Notes: generated by a model not told the origin, from the letters alone. A DNA stretch of 34,554 nucleotides from Paraburkholderia phenoliruptrix (GCF_902859825.1 NZ_CADIKB010000051.1:1-34554); one strand, 5' to 3'. Counted from the first letter of the stretch, positions 1 through 7,242 are shown. Translations and numbers: made by a program.

Positions 1-110
1 GCGGGGCGCTACGCGCTGCGCTTGCCTCCAGGGGAAAGCCCTGCGGGCTATCCCCGCCGCGCAGGCTTGGCGCCCCTCTCGCGCAGCGAACCGGCTGGTG
101 CCGGATCGCT
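1..110. repeat. Dispersed intergenic repeat, copy A (cut by window edge)
   Basis: This GC-rich block shares blocks such as GCGCTTGCCTCC, CCCCGCCGCGC and GGCTTGGCGCCCCT with copies at 5297-5510 and 6533-6732. It starts about 17 bp beyond the stop codon of the minus-strand gene at 127-426. Only the part corresponding to the right half of the other copies is visible. No ORF in it looks like a protein. Confidence 0.6.
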
Positions 111-126
111 CCCTTCATGCCGGACA

Positions 127-426
127 TTACGATGGCACTTCGGGCGTGGGTGTGTCGGGTTCGTAGTCGCCCAGCCACTCGAAGAGACGTTCGATATCGC
201 AGTCCAGCTGGTTCAGCGTGGCCTGGGCCATTGCGTACCAGGTGGTGCCGTCGTCCGTTTCTTCGGAGGCGGACAGCAGGACGTTGAGCTGTGCGCGCCG
301 TCCCAGCAGGCGCTGCATCTCGTTGCCTACCGTCTTGCGGTCGGTGGTCCAGATGAGGGTCGGCAGAAAGATGCCAGGCCCTTCTGCTCCAGGCGCAGGC
401 GTTCCGGGTTGCATGGGATCGCTCAT
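127..426 (-). CDS. Hypothetical protein, 99 aa
   Basis: I do not recognise this family. The protein begins MSDPMQPGTPAPG, has a proline- and glycine-rich N-terminus, then a mostly helical-looking middle (around ERLFEWLGDY near the end) and an acidic, proline-rich tail. It has no signal peptide or membrane segment. I chose the ATG at 426 because GGAG lies 6-9 bases upstream (tctggagaaccacc); the frame stays open 19 codons further but those residues look non-coding. It stands alone on the minus strand with intergenic DNA on both sides. A small cytosolic accessory protein of the ICE is the most I would say. Confidence 0.6.
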   Translation of the reverse strand: MSDPMQPGTPAPGAEGPGIFLPTLIWTTDRKTVGNEMQRLLGRRAQLNVLLSASEETDDGTTWYAMAQATLNQLDCDIERLFEWLGDYEPDTPTPEVPS

Positions 427-573
427 GGTGGTTCTCCAGAAGGTGGAGATTCCACGGTAGGCATTGGCCCGTGACCGGGCCACTCGAAATTCGCGCTATT
501 TCGGGGGGATTTCGGGATCAGCGCCGATCGGCCGTGGCGCAGTCATGCGGGCGGGCTGCCTTTGAGCCGGTGC

Positions 574-795
574 TTACCAGGGCTTCCAGCGCCGCTGGGG
601 TGTTTGCGGCACGGCGCCGAGCAATTGGATCGGCGGCAGTGCATGGGGCGCATTGTTCCTGGGGAAGCGCCGGCGCACTTCGCATTCCAGTTCGTGCGCG
701 AGGCCGCGTGCGTCCTTCTCGCCGCGCAGTGCCCGTTGCCGCCAGTCTCGGGCCTGGGCCATCAGTTCATCGTCTTGTAGGGCTCGTATGTCCAT
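574..795 (-). CDS. Small hypothetical protein, 73 aa
   Basis: The protein starts MDIRALQDDELMAQARDW and continues as a charged amphipathic helix (WRQRALRGEKDARGLAHELE, then CEVRRRF), followed by a proline-rich tail. The helix is protein-like and has GC-biased third positions, which favours a real gene. I do not recognise a named family. The start at 795 has no clear ribosome binding site; a GTG at 837 in the same frame would add 14 unlikely-looking residues. It lies on the same strand as the gene at 127-426, about 150 bp upstream of it. Confidence 0.5.
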   Translation of the reverse strand: MDIRALQDDELMAQARDWRQRALRGEKDARGLAHELECEVRRRFPRNNAPHALPPIQLLGAVPQTPQRRWKPW

Positions 796-837
796 GCCAT
801 TGCCATTTTGCCGATGGCTGGGTGGGTAGCTGTCCAC

Positions 838-1361
838 GGGGATTTCATTGAAGTCATGTGGGCGTCCCCGGCCACCTGGGAGATGGCCGGTCGCGCTCTC
901 GTGCTAGCGCATCGAGCCGCCTGCGGCGTCTCGCCCCCTTCGGGCTTCGATCGTTCCCTCACTCCGTTCGGCTGACGCCTCCGGCCCGGCTTCCAGCTTC
1001 GAGCCTGCGCGCTTCGCTTGCCGTGCGGTCGGCTTGTGGGATGGCCGTTGCCATGTCCAGTCCTCTTCCCTGACTTCATCACCTTGTCCGCGACTGTAGC
1101 CCGCGGCCGTGTGCCGTCAAGGCGCGCAGGGCCGTGTCCTCGGCTGCGCCTGCGGGCCGCCCCACCCTGCGCTTGTTTCCTTGACGGCCCCCGTCCGCGC
1201 GCTCCCTTTCGTCGCGGGCGATGAACTCAGGAAAGACGGTGGCAACAGGGCCAACCGGGTTCCTCGCGCCGACCGCACCGAACAGCCGAAAGGCTGGGCT
1301 TCGAATCTTGGAATCCGGTGTGCGGTTTTCTTCAACAGCCTTTTTGTTCAGGAGAAAGACC
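838..1361. other. Intergenic region upstream of DUF932 gene
   Basis: About 520 bp without a convincing gene. It is GC-rich, with many short inverted repeats around 900-1030 and one long two-part hairpin at 1113-1188. The last 100 bp hold the leader and Shine-Dalgarno GGAGAAAG of the gene starting at 1362. Frames that stay open here have arginine- and proline-rich, low-complexity translations typical of GC-rich non-coding DNA. Confidence 0.5.
1113..1188. other. Long two-part hairpin in intergenic region
   Basis: Outer arms GCCGTCAAGG (1113-1122) and CCTTGACGGC (1179-1188) are perfect reverse complements. Inside them GCGCAGGG (1124-1131) and CCCTGCGC (1165-1172) also pair perfectly. This gives an 18-bp stem with a 1 x 6 internal loop and a 33-nt apical loop. 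It lies about 170 bp upstream of the DUF932 gene and is not followed by a T-run, so it is not a simple terminator. It could be a structured leader, a small RNA or a protein site. Confidence 0.4.
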
Positions 1362-2189
1362 ATGCAACTCGCATCCCGCTTCGCTTCCCATTCCCCCGCA
1401 TTGCGCAGCGACTCCCCGCTGTCCGATGACCAGATCCGCCGCGTGGCCCCGTCCATCTTCGCGGATGCCCCCCATGAAAGCCGTTCCGAGCGGTACAGCT
1501 ACATCCCCACCGCCGCCGTGCTGACCGAGCTTCGCAAAGAGGGGTTTCAGCCCTTCATGGTGTGCCAGACCCGCGTTCGCAACGAGGGCCGGCGCGAGCA
1601 CACGAAACACATGCTGCGCCTGCGCCACGCCAACCAGATCAACGCCCGCGAAGCCAATGAAATCATCCTGCTGAACTCGCACGACGGCACGAGCAGCTAT
1701 CAATTACTGGGTGGCATGTTCCGCTTCGTTTGCAGCAATGGCCTTGTCTGCGGCGACACCGTGGGCGATGTGCGCGTGCCCCACAAGGGCGACGTGGCGG
1801 GCCATGTCATCGAGGGCGCCTATCAGGTGCTGAGCGGCTTCGAGCATGCGCAGGAATCGCGCGAATCCATGCAGGCCATCACGCTGGATGCCGGGGAATC
1901 GGAAGTGTTCGCCCGCGCCGCGCTGGCCCTCAAGTACGACGACCCAACCAAGCCCGCGCCCGTCACGGAATCGCAAATCCTGATGCCGCGCCGCTTCGAC
2001 GACCGCCGCCCCGACCTGTGGAGCGTGTTCAACCGCACGCAGGAGAACCTGACCAAGGGCGGATTGCATGGCCGCGCCGCCAATGGCCGCAGACAGCAGA
2101 CCCGCCCCGTGCAGGGCATTGATTCGGACATTCGCCTGAACCGCGCCCTGTGGCTGCTGGCCGATGGCATGCGCGCCCTCAAGGCCTGA
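1362..2189 (+). CDS. DUF932 domain-containing protein
   Basis: 275 aa. The sequence fits the DUF932 family (phage/plasmid-related, distantly like LGT/YfjQ-type proteins) common in ICE and plasmid maintenance regions. Seen: PSIFADAPHESRSERYSYIPT near residues 31-51 (a family-type N-terminal motif), HMLRLRHANQ about residue 85, and GGMFRFVCSNGLVCGDT around 121-137, a typical DUF932 core. No membrane segment. I chose the ATG at 1362 because of GGAGAAAG just upstream; the frame extends further but without protein-like sequence. The biochemical role is unknown. The parB-like gene follows after 75 bp on the same strand, so co-transcription is likely. Confidence 0.9.
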   Translation: MQLASRFASHSPALRSDSPLSDDQIRRVAPSIFADAPHESRSERYSYIPTAAVLTELRKEGFQPFMVCQTRVRNEGRREHTKHMLRLRHANQINAREANEIILLNSHDGTSSYQLLGGMFRFVCSNGLVCGDTVGDVRVPHKGDVAGHVIEGAYQVLSGFEHAQESRESMQAITLDAGESEVFARAALALKYDDPTKPAPVTESQILMPRRFDDRRPDLWSVFNRTQENLTKGGLHGRAANGRRQQTRPVQGIDSDIRLNRALWLLADGMRALKA

Positions 2190-2264
2190 CCCCCTCTGAC
2201 GTGTTCCCCGCCGGAGGGGCGGTTTCCCCTCCATTCCCTTGTTTCACTTGATTGGAGATTCACC

Positions 2265-4331
2265 ATGAACGCCGTTACTTACACCGAAGCTCAAGCCCTC
2301 GACAGCCGCGCAAACGTGCTGCAAGCCGCCGACCCGAGCAAGCACATGATTCTGGTTCCGCTGTCGCGGCTGGTGCTGCGCCCCACGGGCCGCAACGTGC
2401 GCAAGACCGTCCCGCGCATGTCCATCCCCGAGCTGGCCGCGAGCATTCAGCGCGTGGGCCTGCTGCAAAACCTGATCGTGATTCCCGCCGCCGATGACCT
2501 GCATTACGAGGTGGTGGCAGGTGGCCGACGCTTTGCGGCCCTCAAGCTGCTGGCAAAGAAGCACCGTATCGCCAAGGATTGGGACGTGCCTTGCCTGCAG
2601 GTGGCCGATGGCACGGCCCGCACCGCCAGCCTGACCGAGAACGTGCAGCGCGAAGCCATGCACCCAGCAGACCAGTTTGAAGCCTTCGCCGCGCTGGTGG
2701 CCGAAGGCCGACCGATTGAGGACATTGCGGCGGATTTCTCCGTTACGCCGCTGGTGGTGCAGCGCCGCTTGAAGCTCGCCAATGTCTCGCCGCGTTTGAT
2801 GGAGGACTACCGGGCCGATGCCGTGAGCCTCGATCAGCTGATGGCGCTCTCCATCACCGACGACCACGCCGCGCAGGAATGCGCGTTCTACGATGCGCCG
2901 CAATGGCAGCGCCAACCCTCGCACTTGCGCGAACGTCTGACGGAGCGCGAGATTGACGCCTACCGGCATCCGCTGGTGCGCTTCGTCGGGCTGGACACCT
3001 ACGAGCAGGCGGGCGGCGGCATCCGCCGCGACCTGTTCGCGGAGGGCGATGCAGGCGTGTACCTGACCGACGCCGCGCTGCTGGAACGACTGGCGCAAGA
3101 CAAGCTGGCGGGCATCGCCGCAGAGGTGAAGGCCGAGGGCTGGGCTTGGGCTGATGCCACGCCGGGCGTGACCCATGCCGATCTGCACGCCTTCCAGCGT
3201 GCGCCGAGGGAGCGCCGCGAGCCGAACAAGCGCGAAGCACAGCGCATCGAGAGGCTGCAAGCCAAGATGCAGGAGGTGGCCGAAGCCATTGATGCCGCGA
3301 CGGACGCCGACGACGAGGACAAGGCCGATGCGCTGCAAGAGGAAGGCGAGCGGCTGGGCGAGCAGTTGCAGGCGCTGGAAGACGGCTTGCAGGGGTACGG
3401 CGCGAACGTGAAGGCCGCAGCCGGGGCCATCGTCACCATCGGCCGCAACGGCGAGGTGGTGATTCATCGCGGACTGCTGCGCGAGGCCGAGGCCAAGGCA
3501 CTGCGCACACTGGAGAAGCTGCGCCAAGGGTTCAGCGACCCAGATGCCGCGAACGATGACGAAGGCGAGGACGACGAGCCGCCCAAGGCAGCAGCGATTT
3601 CCGACCGACTGGCCCAGCGCCTGAGCGCCCATCGCACCGCCGCGCTGCAAATCGAGGTGGCCCGGCATCCGCAGGTGGCGGTGGCCGCGCTGGTGCATGG
3701 CATGGTGCAGACCGTCTTGCAGGGCCGCTACTACGGGCGCGACCTGCCGCTGGGCGTGAGCCTGAAAGTCCAAGACCGGCTGGACGGCATGGCCCCGGAC
3801 TGGCCCGAGTCACCCGCCGCTGTGGCGCTGCGTGAATTGCAGCAGGCGTGGAGCGGCAAGCTGCCCGAGGACAGCGCCGAACTGTTTGCCGCGCTGCTGG
3901 CGATGGAGCAAGGCGAACTGGTCAAGCTGCTGGCCGTGTGCGTGGCTTCCACGGTGGACGTGGTGACGCCTCGCGCCACACCGCACCAGCCCGGCGAGGA
4001 ACTGGCGCAGGCCGTGGGCCTCGACATGGCCGCATGGTGGCAGCCGACCGCCGAGGGGTATTTCAAGCACGTTCCGAAGGCGGCAGTTCTGCAAGCCGTG
4101 GGCGAGTACGCGCCCGATCAGGTTTCCCGGCTGGCGAAGCTGAAGAAGGCCGACATTGCCAGCGAAGCCGAGCGGCTGGCCGATGGCGCGGGTTGGATGC
4201 CTGCCATCTTTAAGGTCGAAGGCCCGCAGCAGGCAGTGAAGGAAAGCGCGCAGGAGGCAGGCCCGGAGCAGGACGCCCCGGAGGATGCCGAGGCAATGGC
4301 GGATGAACCCGCCGAGGCGCTGGCCGCTTGA
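2265..4331 (+). CDS. parB: ParB/RepB/Spo0J-family protein with long C-terminal extension
   Basis: 688 aa, about twice the usual ParB length. The N-terminal nuclease/CTPase-like fold is visible: GGRRFAALKLL (86-96) is the ParB box I region and ENVQREAMHP (125-134) the box II region. An HTH-like segment spans about 151-173 (IEDIAADFSVTPLVVQRRLK). Residues about 330-385 are Glu/Ala/Lys-rich and probably coiled coil, and 430-450 is acidic. The C-terminal 230 residues I cannot assign. ATG at 2265 follows TTGGAGATTCACC. It is 6 kb from parA and not in its operon, so a partition role is uncertain; plasmid KorB-like regulation or DNA spreading are alternatives. Confidence 0.88.
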   Translation: MNAVTYTEAQALDSRANVLQAADPSKHMILVPLSRLVLRPTGRNVRKTVPRMSIPELAASIQRVGLLQNLIVIPAADDLHYEVVAGGRRFAALKLLAKKHRIAKDWDVPCLQVADGTARTASLTENVQREAMHPADQFEAFAALVAEGRPIEDIAADFSVTPLVVQRRLKLANVSPRLMEDYRADAVSLDQLMALSITDDHAAQECAFYDAPQWQRQPSHLRERLTEREIDAYRHPLVRFVGLDTYEQAGGGIRRDLFAEGDAGVYLTDAALLERLAQDKLAGIAAEVKAEGWAWADATPGVTHADLHAFQRAPRERREPNKREAQRIERLQAKMQEVAEAIDAATDADDEDKADALQEEGERLGEQLQALEDGLQGYGANVKAAAGAIVTIGRNGEVVIHRGLLREAEAKALRTLEKLRQGFSDPDAANDDEGEDDEPPKAAAISDRLAQRLSAHRTAALQIEVARHPQVAVAALVHGMVQTVLQGRYYGRDLPLGVSLKVQDRLDGMAPDWPESPAAVALRELQQAWSGKLPEDSAELFAALLAMEQGELVKLLAVCVASTVDVVTPRATPHQPGEELAQAVGLDMAAWWQPTAEGYFKHVPKAAVLQAVGEYAPDQVSRLAKLKKADIASEAERLADGAGWMPAIFKVEGPQQAVKESAQEAGPEQDAPEDAEAMADEPAEALAA

Positions 4332-4393
4332 CCCACGCCGAAGGCAAGCGCCCCGGCTTCGACCGGGGCGCTTCGCTGCAAGGAGAAGCCCCC

Positions 4394-4603
4394 ATGACCC
4401 GCACCACCACCAACCGCCCGCGCATGGCGGCGGTCTATGCACCCGGCACGGTGCGCGCCCGCCGCTGGCACGGCGATGGCGACGTGCGCGGCTACCGACC
4501 GCCCTCGGGCTGGTCGGCCCGCGCTGACCTCACCGACATACATCCCATCACGGGCCGCGCCTTGCCGCGTGCCGTGTGGTGGATCATCGAAACGAAGGAA
4601 TGA
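4394..4603 (+). CDS. Small hypothetical protein, 69 aa
   Basis: A basic protein beginning MTRTTTNRPRMAAVYAPG, with the later segments WHGDGDVRGYRPPSGW and ITGRALPRAVWWIIETKE. The tryptophan-rich C-terminus reads like a folded small domain, but I do not recognise the family. ATG at 4394 has AGGAGAAGCC upstream at a good distance. It starts 62 bp after the parB stop on the same strand and is probably in that operon. Two strong hairpins follow it, consistent with it being the last gene. Confidence 0.65.
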   Translation: MTRTTTNRPRMAAVYAPGTVRARRWHGDGDVRGYRPPSGWSARADLTDIHPITGRALPRAVWWIIETKE

Positions 4604-4613
4604 TCATCGTCAG

Positions 4614-4648
4614 CACCGCGCCCAGGCCGTTCCGCCCTGGGCGCGGTG
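4614..4648. terminator. Perfect 13-bp hairpin downstream of 4394-4603
   Basis: CACCGCGCCCAGG (4614-4626) and CCTGGGCGCGGTG (4636-4648) form a perfect stem with a 9-nt loop. No T-run follows, so it is terminator-like in position (10 bp after a stop codon, between convergent genes) but not a canonical intrinsic terminator. Confidence 0.55.
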
Positions 4649-4659
4649 AAACGCATAAT

Positions 4660-4685
4660 CCGGGCGCGGCGGTGGCCGCGCCCGG
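4660..4685. terminator. Perfect 11-bp hairpin, second of a tandem pair
   Basis: CCGGGCGCGGC (4660-4670) and GCCGCGCCCGG (4675-4685) pair perfectly around GGTG. It begins 11 bp after the hairpin at 4614-4648 and lies between the convergent genes at 4394-4603 and 4734-5252. It could end transcription from either side or protect mRNA 3' ends. Confidence 0.5.
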
Positions 4686-4733
4686 TGTTGAAGCCGAATA
4701 GCCGGGGCATTACGCCGCCGCCTTCACTGGCAC

Positions 4734-5252
4734 TCAGGCGGCGGCGTTGAAGGCATCGCTGTACTGCGCGATGCCTTCGGGCACTGGCCCATGGAAGGCC
4801 AGTGCGAGAAAATAGCCGGGCGGCACGCCCGGCAGTTGCAGGCCCGCATGGGCCTGGAAGCCAAAGCGCCCGTAGTACGCGGGCTCTCCGAGCAGCACAC
4901 AGCCTTCGGCCTGCATGGCCCGCAGTTCAGACAGCGCCTGTTCCATCAGGCGCGAGCCGATGCCGTGCCCCTGCCTCTGCGGCAGGACGGAGATCGGCCC
5001 CAGGCCGCACCAGCCTTTGGCCTTGTGGCCGTGGTCGTTGGTGATAGTCACCGGCGACAGAGCCACATGGCCGACGACCTGGCCGTGTTCTTCGGCCACG
5101 ATGGAAAGCGTCAGTTCGCTAGCGTCGCGCAATGCACGCACGATGAATTGCTCCGTGTGGCTGGTGTGCGGCGCATCGGCGAAGGCGGCAATGGTCACGG
5201 CCTCGATAGCGGCAATGTCGTTCGTGGTTTCGTGTCGTAGCTGGATGGTCAT
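4734..5252 (-). CDS. GNAT family N-acetyltransferase
   Basis: 172 aa, the normal size for one GNAT domain (acetyl-CoA-dependent N-acetyl transfer; substrate unknown). Seen: N-terminal MTIQLRHETTNDIAAIEAVT, the strand VVGHVALSPVTI near 62-73, then GLGPISVLPQRQGHGIGSRLMEQAL (about 85-109), which contains the acetyl-CoA pyrophosphate-binding motif QRQGHGIG. LGEPAYYGRFGFQ near 124-136 is typical of the YhbS subgroup. ATG at 5252 has GGGAACG upstream; the open frame beyond it reads into repeat copy B. It is the only minus-strand gene in this stretch, so probably an accessory gene of the ICE rather than part of transfer. Confidence 0.9.
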   Translation of the reverse strand: MTIQLRHETTNDIAAIEAVTIAAFADAPHTSHTEQFIVRALRDASELTLSIVAEEHGQVVGHVALSPVTITNDHGHKAKGWCGLGPISVLPQRQGHGIGSRLMEQALSELRAMQAEGCVLLGEPAYYGRFGFQAHAGLQLPGVPPGYFLALAFHGPVPEGIAQYSDAFNAAA

Positions 5253-5296
5253 GGTGTTCTGCGTTCCCTGCTCAAAATATAGAACGGCCTGGGCGT

Positions 5297-5510
5297 GTCG
5301 GCGCGTAGCGCCGCCGGGCTTTCGGGCTGCGCCCCGTGCCGACTTCGCTGTCACGGCCATTCGGCTTCAATCCACTCACGCCTTCGCGCCTGCGGCGCTG
5401 CGCGCTGCGCTTGCCTCCGGGGGATCGGCGCAAGGCCCATCCCCGCCGCGCGAGCTTGGCGCCCCTCGATGCCGCCGAACCGTCGATGCCGGATCGGCCC
5501 GGCCAGCGCC
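5297..5510. repeat. Dispersed intergenic repeat, copy B
   Basis: Closely matches copy C (6533-6732) along its length, including GGGCTGCGCCCC, GCCGACTTCGC, GGCCATTCGGCTTCAATCC, GCGCTTGCCTCCGGGGG and CCCCGCCGCGCGA, ending in GGATCGGC and CCAGCGC. Copy A (1-110) matches its right half. It begins 45 bp upstream of the GNAT start codon. A short piece related to its core (TTGAAGCCGAATAGCC) occurs inverted at 4688-4703. Confidence 0.7.
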
Positions 5511-6073
5511 CCGCCGCAATGGACGGAGCTGGCGAACACGCTGGTGCTTGCTGCGGCAGGTTGTGCGAATGCGTGCCGTCCTCAACGCTGGCGGTTCTCG
5601 CCCATCACGTCACGAAGGACGGTTCACGGACATCCCGCCCGGCATCGCTATGGAGCTTCCACGCCACGCCTCAAGACCGGCGCCGCAAGGTGCGGCCGGG
5701 GCGTTCTCGCTTGTCGTCGGATGGTTGACCTGGCCCGCGTCAGTGGGCGAGCCGGTGCTGCCTTCGTGCGGGGATGCCGAGCCGGCCCTGCCTCCTTTCG
5801 ATGCGGTTCGGCCCAAGGCGTCCTTGTGTTGTTGTGAATCCTAGCGGTGGCGCGGCTGCGCCTCGGGCTTCATGGCTGCAACCGTCCGGCGAAAACAATT
5901 TCCCCTGCTTTGTCACTGCGTTCGGCGCATTCCTCGCGGGACAAATTCTTTTCGCCTCCCGGCTCTCCACTGCGTTGCGACCGCAAGCGGTGCAGCCCGC
6001 CCGTCCCCCGCCGGCCGGATCACAACAAGGACGCGATGGGCGCGAACCTTGTTCCACCAAAAGGAGTTTCATC
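5511..6073. other. Long intergenic region upstream of DUF736 gene
   Basis: About 560 bp with no convincing gene. Several frames are open over part of it, but their translations are arginine- and proline-rich with no start site support. The 3' part (about 5840-6060) contains short AT-richer patches (ACAATTTCCCCTGCTTTG, CAAATTCTTTTCGCC) that could hold a promoter, though I see no good -35/-10 pair. The ribosome binding site AAGGAG for the DUF736 gene sits at 6061-6066. Confidence 0.45.
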
Positions 6074-6388
6074 ATGGCCAACATCGGCACCTTCACCGCA
6101 GACAAAGACGGCTTCACCGGCACGCTTCGCACCCTGACGCTCAACGTCAAGGTCAAGCTGGTGCCCAACGACAAGGGGGACAACGAGAAGGCCCCGGACT
6201 TCCGCCTGCAGGCCGCCAGCCACGACATCGGCGCGGCGTGGAAGAAGACCAGCGAGGCCGGGCGGGAGTACATCTCCGTGACCCTCGACGATCCTTCGTT
6301 CCCGGCCACGGTCTATGCCCGCCTGATCGAAGGAGAGAACGGCACGCACGACCTGATCTGGTCGCGCAGCAAGCCCCAGGCGGCCTGA
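6074..6388 (+). CDS. DUF736 domain-containing protein
   Basis: 104 aa, normal for DUF736. Family features: MANIGTFTADKDGFTGTLRT at the N-terminus, LNVKVKLVPN, then APDFRLQAA and GAAWKKTSEAGREYISVTLD, ending with YARLIEG and LIWSR. These small single-domain proteins are found in rhizobial plasmids and ICEs; their molecular role is not established. ATG at 6074 follows AAGGAGTTTCATC. It is a single-gene unit, with a long upstream region and a GC-rich hairpin 9 bp after its stop codon. No signal peptide or membrane segment, so cytosolic. Confidence 0.95.
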   Translation: MANIGTFTADKDGFTGTLRTLTLNVKVKLVPNDKGDNEKAPDFRLQAASHDIGAAWKKTSEAGREYISVTLDDPSFPATVYARLIEGENGTHDLIWSRSKPQAA

Positions 6389-6396
6389 CGGCCGCC

Positions 6397-6424
6397 AGCG
6401 CCCCGCCCACTGCGGCGGGGCGCT
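6397..6424 (+). terminator. Hairpin after DUF736 gene
   Basis: AGCGCCCCGCC (6397-6407) pairs perfectly with GGCGGGGCGCT (6414-6424) around a 6-nt loop. It lies 9 bp past the stop codon. The following bases (GTACTGCTTGG) hold no T-run, so termination may be Rho-assisted or the hairpin may stabilise the mRNA. Confidence 0.6.
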
Positions 6425-6532
6425 GTACTGCTTGGATCAGCAGACTGGAAGGCTTGGCTCTCCCAGCTTCGTGATGGTGGTGGTCGGGCAGCATCACCAT
6501 GACTTCGTGTTGCCAGGGCGAATGCAGGGCGA

Positions 6533-6732
6533 TTCGGCGCACTGCGCCGACCGGGCTTTGCGGGCTGCGCCCCATGCCGACTTCGCCGTCATGGCCATTC
6601 GGCTTCAATCCCTATCGCAGCTGCGCGCTTCGCTTGCCTCCGGGGGAAAACCCTGCGGCCTCTCCCCGCCGCGCGATGCTTGGCGCCCCTGAAGTCCCCG
6701 AACCGGCTGCACCGGATCGGCCACGCCAGCGC
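6533..6732. repeat. Dispersed intergenic repeat, copy C
   Basis: Best match to copy B (5297-5510) with small indels, and to copy A (1-110) over the right half. It ends about 10 bp from the stop codon of the minus-strand XRE gene, the same placement as copy A beside the gene at 127-426. Read on the minus strand it would be the 3' untranslated region of these genes. Confidence 0.7.
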
Positions 6733-6741
6733 GGTCGCACG

Positions 6742-7035
6742 CTATGGCGTGTCACTCTTCTTCGCCACAGTCTCCAACTCCTGGCGCACCTGCGCCAGCA
6801 GCTGATCGACCTGCTGCAGGTCGTCGCCGGCATAGGCCAGCGTCAGCAGCGTGAGCGGGTGCACCTCCATGACCTCGCACAGCTCGGCCAGCTTGTTCAA
6901 GGTGGGGCTTTTGAGGTCGCGTTCCAGCGTGCTCATGTAGGTGCGGCTGGACACGTCCGAGAACGCTTCCTGGCTCAAACCACGTGCTTTCCTGATGGTC
7001 TTTAGTGCCTCCGACAATGTATGTTTCGCTGCCAA
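6742..7035 (-). CDS. XRE-family helix-turn-helix transcriptional regulator
   Basis: 97 aa. The Cro/cI-type HTH spans about residues 6-60: LSEALKTIRKARGLSQEAFSDVSS, then RTYMSTLERDLKSPTLNKLAELCEVMEVHP. The rest (DDLQQVDQLLAQVRQELETVAKK) is probably a dimerising helix. The start is TTG at 7035: GGAG lies 8 bp upstream and the HTH follows at once, with no later start that keeps it. It is divergent from the DUF2958 gene. A 14-bp palindrome overlaps its own predicted -10, so autorepression and control of the divergent gene are likely. Confidence 0.9.
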   Translation of the reverse strand: MAAKHTLSEALKTIRKARGLSQEAFSDVSSRTYMSTLERDLKSPTLNKLAELCEVMEVHPLTLLTLAYAGDDLQQVDQLLAQVRQELETVAKKSDTP

Positions 7036-7068
7036 CCCTGGATCTCCGCAAAATCCAAGATGACATCC

Positions 7069-7093
7069 GATTGAGCCCTATAGGGCTACAATC
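7069..7093. promoter_or_regulatory. Palindromic operator between XRE and DUF2958 genes
   Basis: The core AGCCCTATAGGGCT (7074-7087) is a perfect 14-bp palindrome. It extends outwards as GATTG on the left and ACAATC on the right, matching except for one missing base on the left. It overlaps the -35 of the rightward promoter and the -10 of the leftward one. Placement and symmetry fit a dimeric XRE regulator site; binding by the neighbouring protein is inference. Confidence 0.65.
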
Positions 7094-7099
7094 TATAGT
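7071..7099 (+). promoter_or_regulatory. Predicted promoter of DUF2958 gene
   Basis: TTGAGC (7071-7076), 17-bp spacer, TATAGT (7094-7099). Transcription would start near 7106, giving a leader of about 150 nt that contains alternative hairpins. Confidence 0.55.
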
Positions 7100-7105
7100 G
7101 TTCAA
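7077..7105 (-). promoter_or_regulatory. Predicted promoter of XRE gene
   Basis: On the minus strand TTGAAC (7105-7100), 17-bp spacer, TATAGG (7082-7077). Transcription would start near 7070, about 35 bp before the TTG start codon. It overlaps the rightward promoter, so the two are face-to-back and share the palindrome. Confidence 0.5.
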
Positions 7106-7166
7106 CTATGCCCGCCTGCCGCTTTCGTGCTTTTACGGAAATCCGTATCTGCAGCTTCTCACAGAA

Positions 7167-7242
7167 GCACAAAACCGCATCCGTGCCTTTCCACAAACCC
7201 GCCGATGCGGTTTTGCGCTTTCACGCTTCGGCGGTTTTGTGC
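7167..7242 (+). promoter_or_regulatory. Alternative hairpins in DUF2958 mRNA leader
   Basis: AAAACCGCAT (7171-7180) is the perfect reverse complement of ATGCGGTTTT (7205-7214). The longer GCACAAAACCGC (7167-7178) is the perfect reverse complement of GCGGTTTTGTGC (7231-7242). The two pairings use the same left arm and exclude each other. The right arm of the second ends 4 bp before the GAGG ribosome binding site (7247-7250). This looks like a translational or attenuation switch. Confidence 0.45.

Noticed and set aside
762..1082. Minus-strand frame overlapping the gene at 574-795
   Set aside because: Low-complexity basic translation; only its last 30 codons look at all protein-like and they lack a good start.
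1285..1330. TTCGAATC, similar to a tRNA T-loop
   Set aside because: The bases around it do not form a T stem, and no acceptor or anticodon arm can be built.
2244..3773. Long minus-strand open frame (509 codons) opposite parB
   Set aside because: It is a shadow of the parB codons: the translation is rich in His, Arg, Leu and Gln with no recognisable domain, while parB has clear motifs, start site and spacing.
5295..5837. Open frames through repeat copy B and the gap before DUF736
   Set aside because: Arg/Pro-rich translations, no start signal, and the left part repeats in copies where the frame is not kept.
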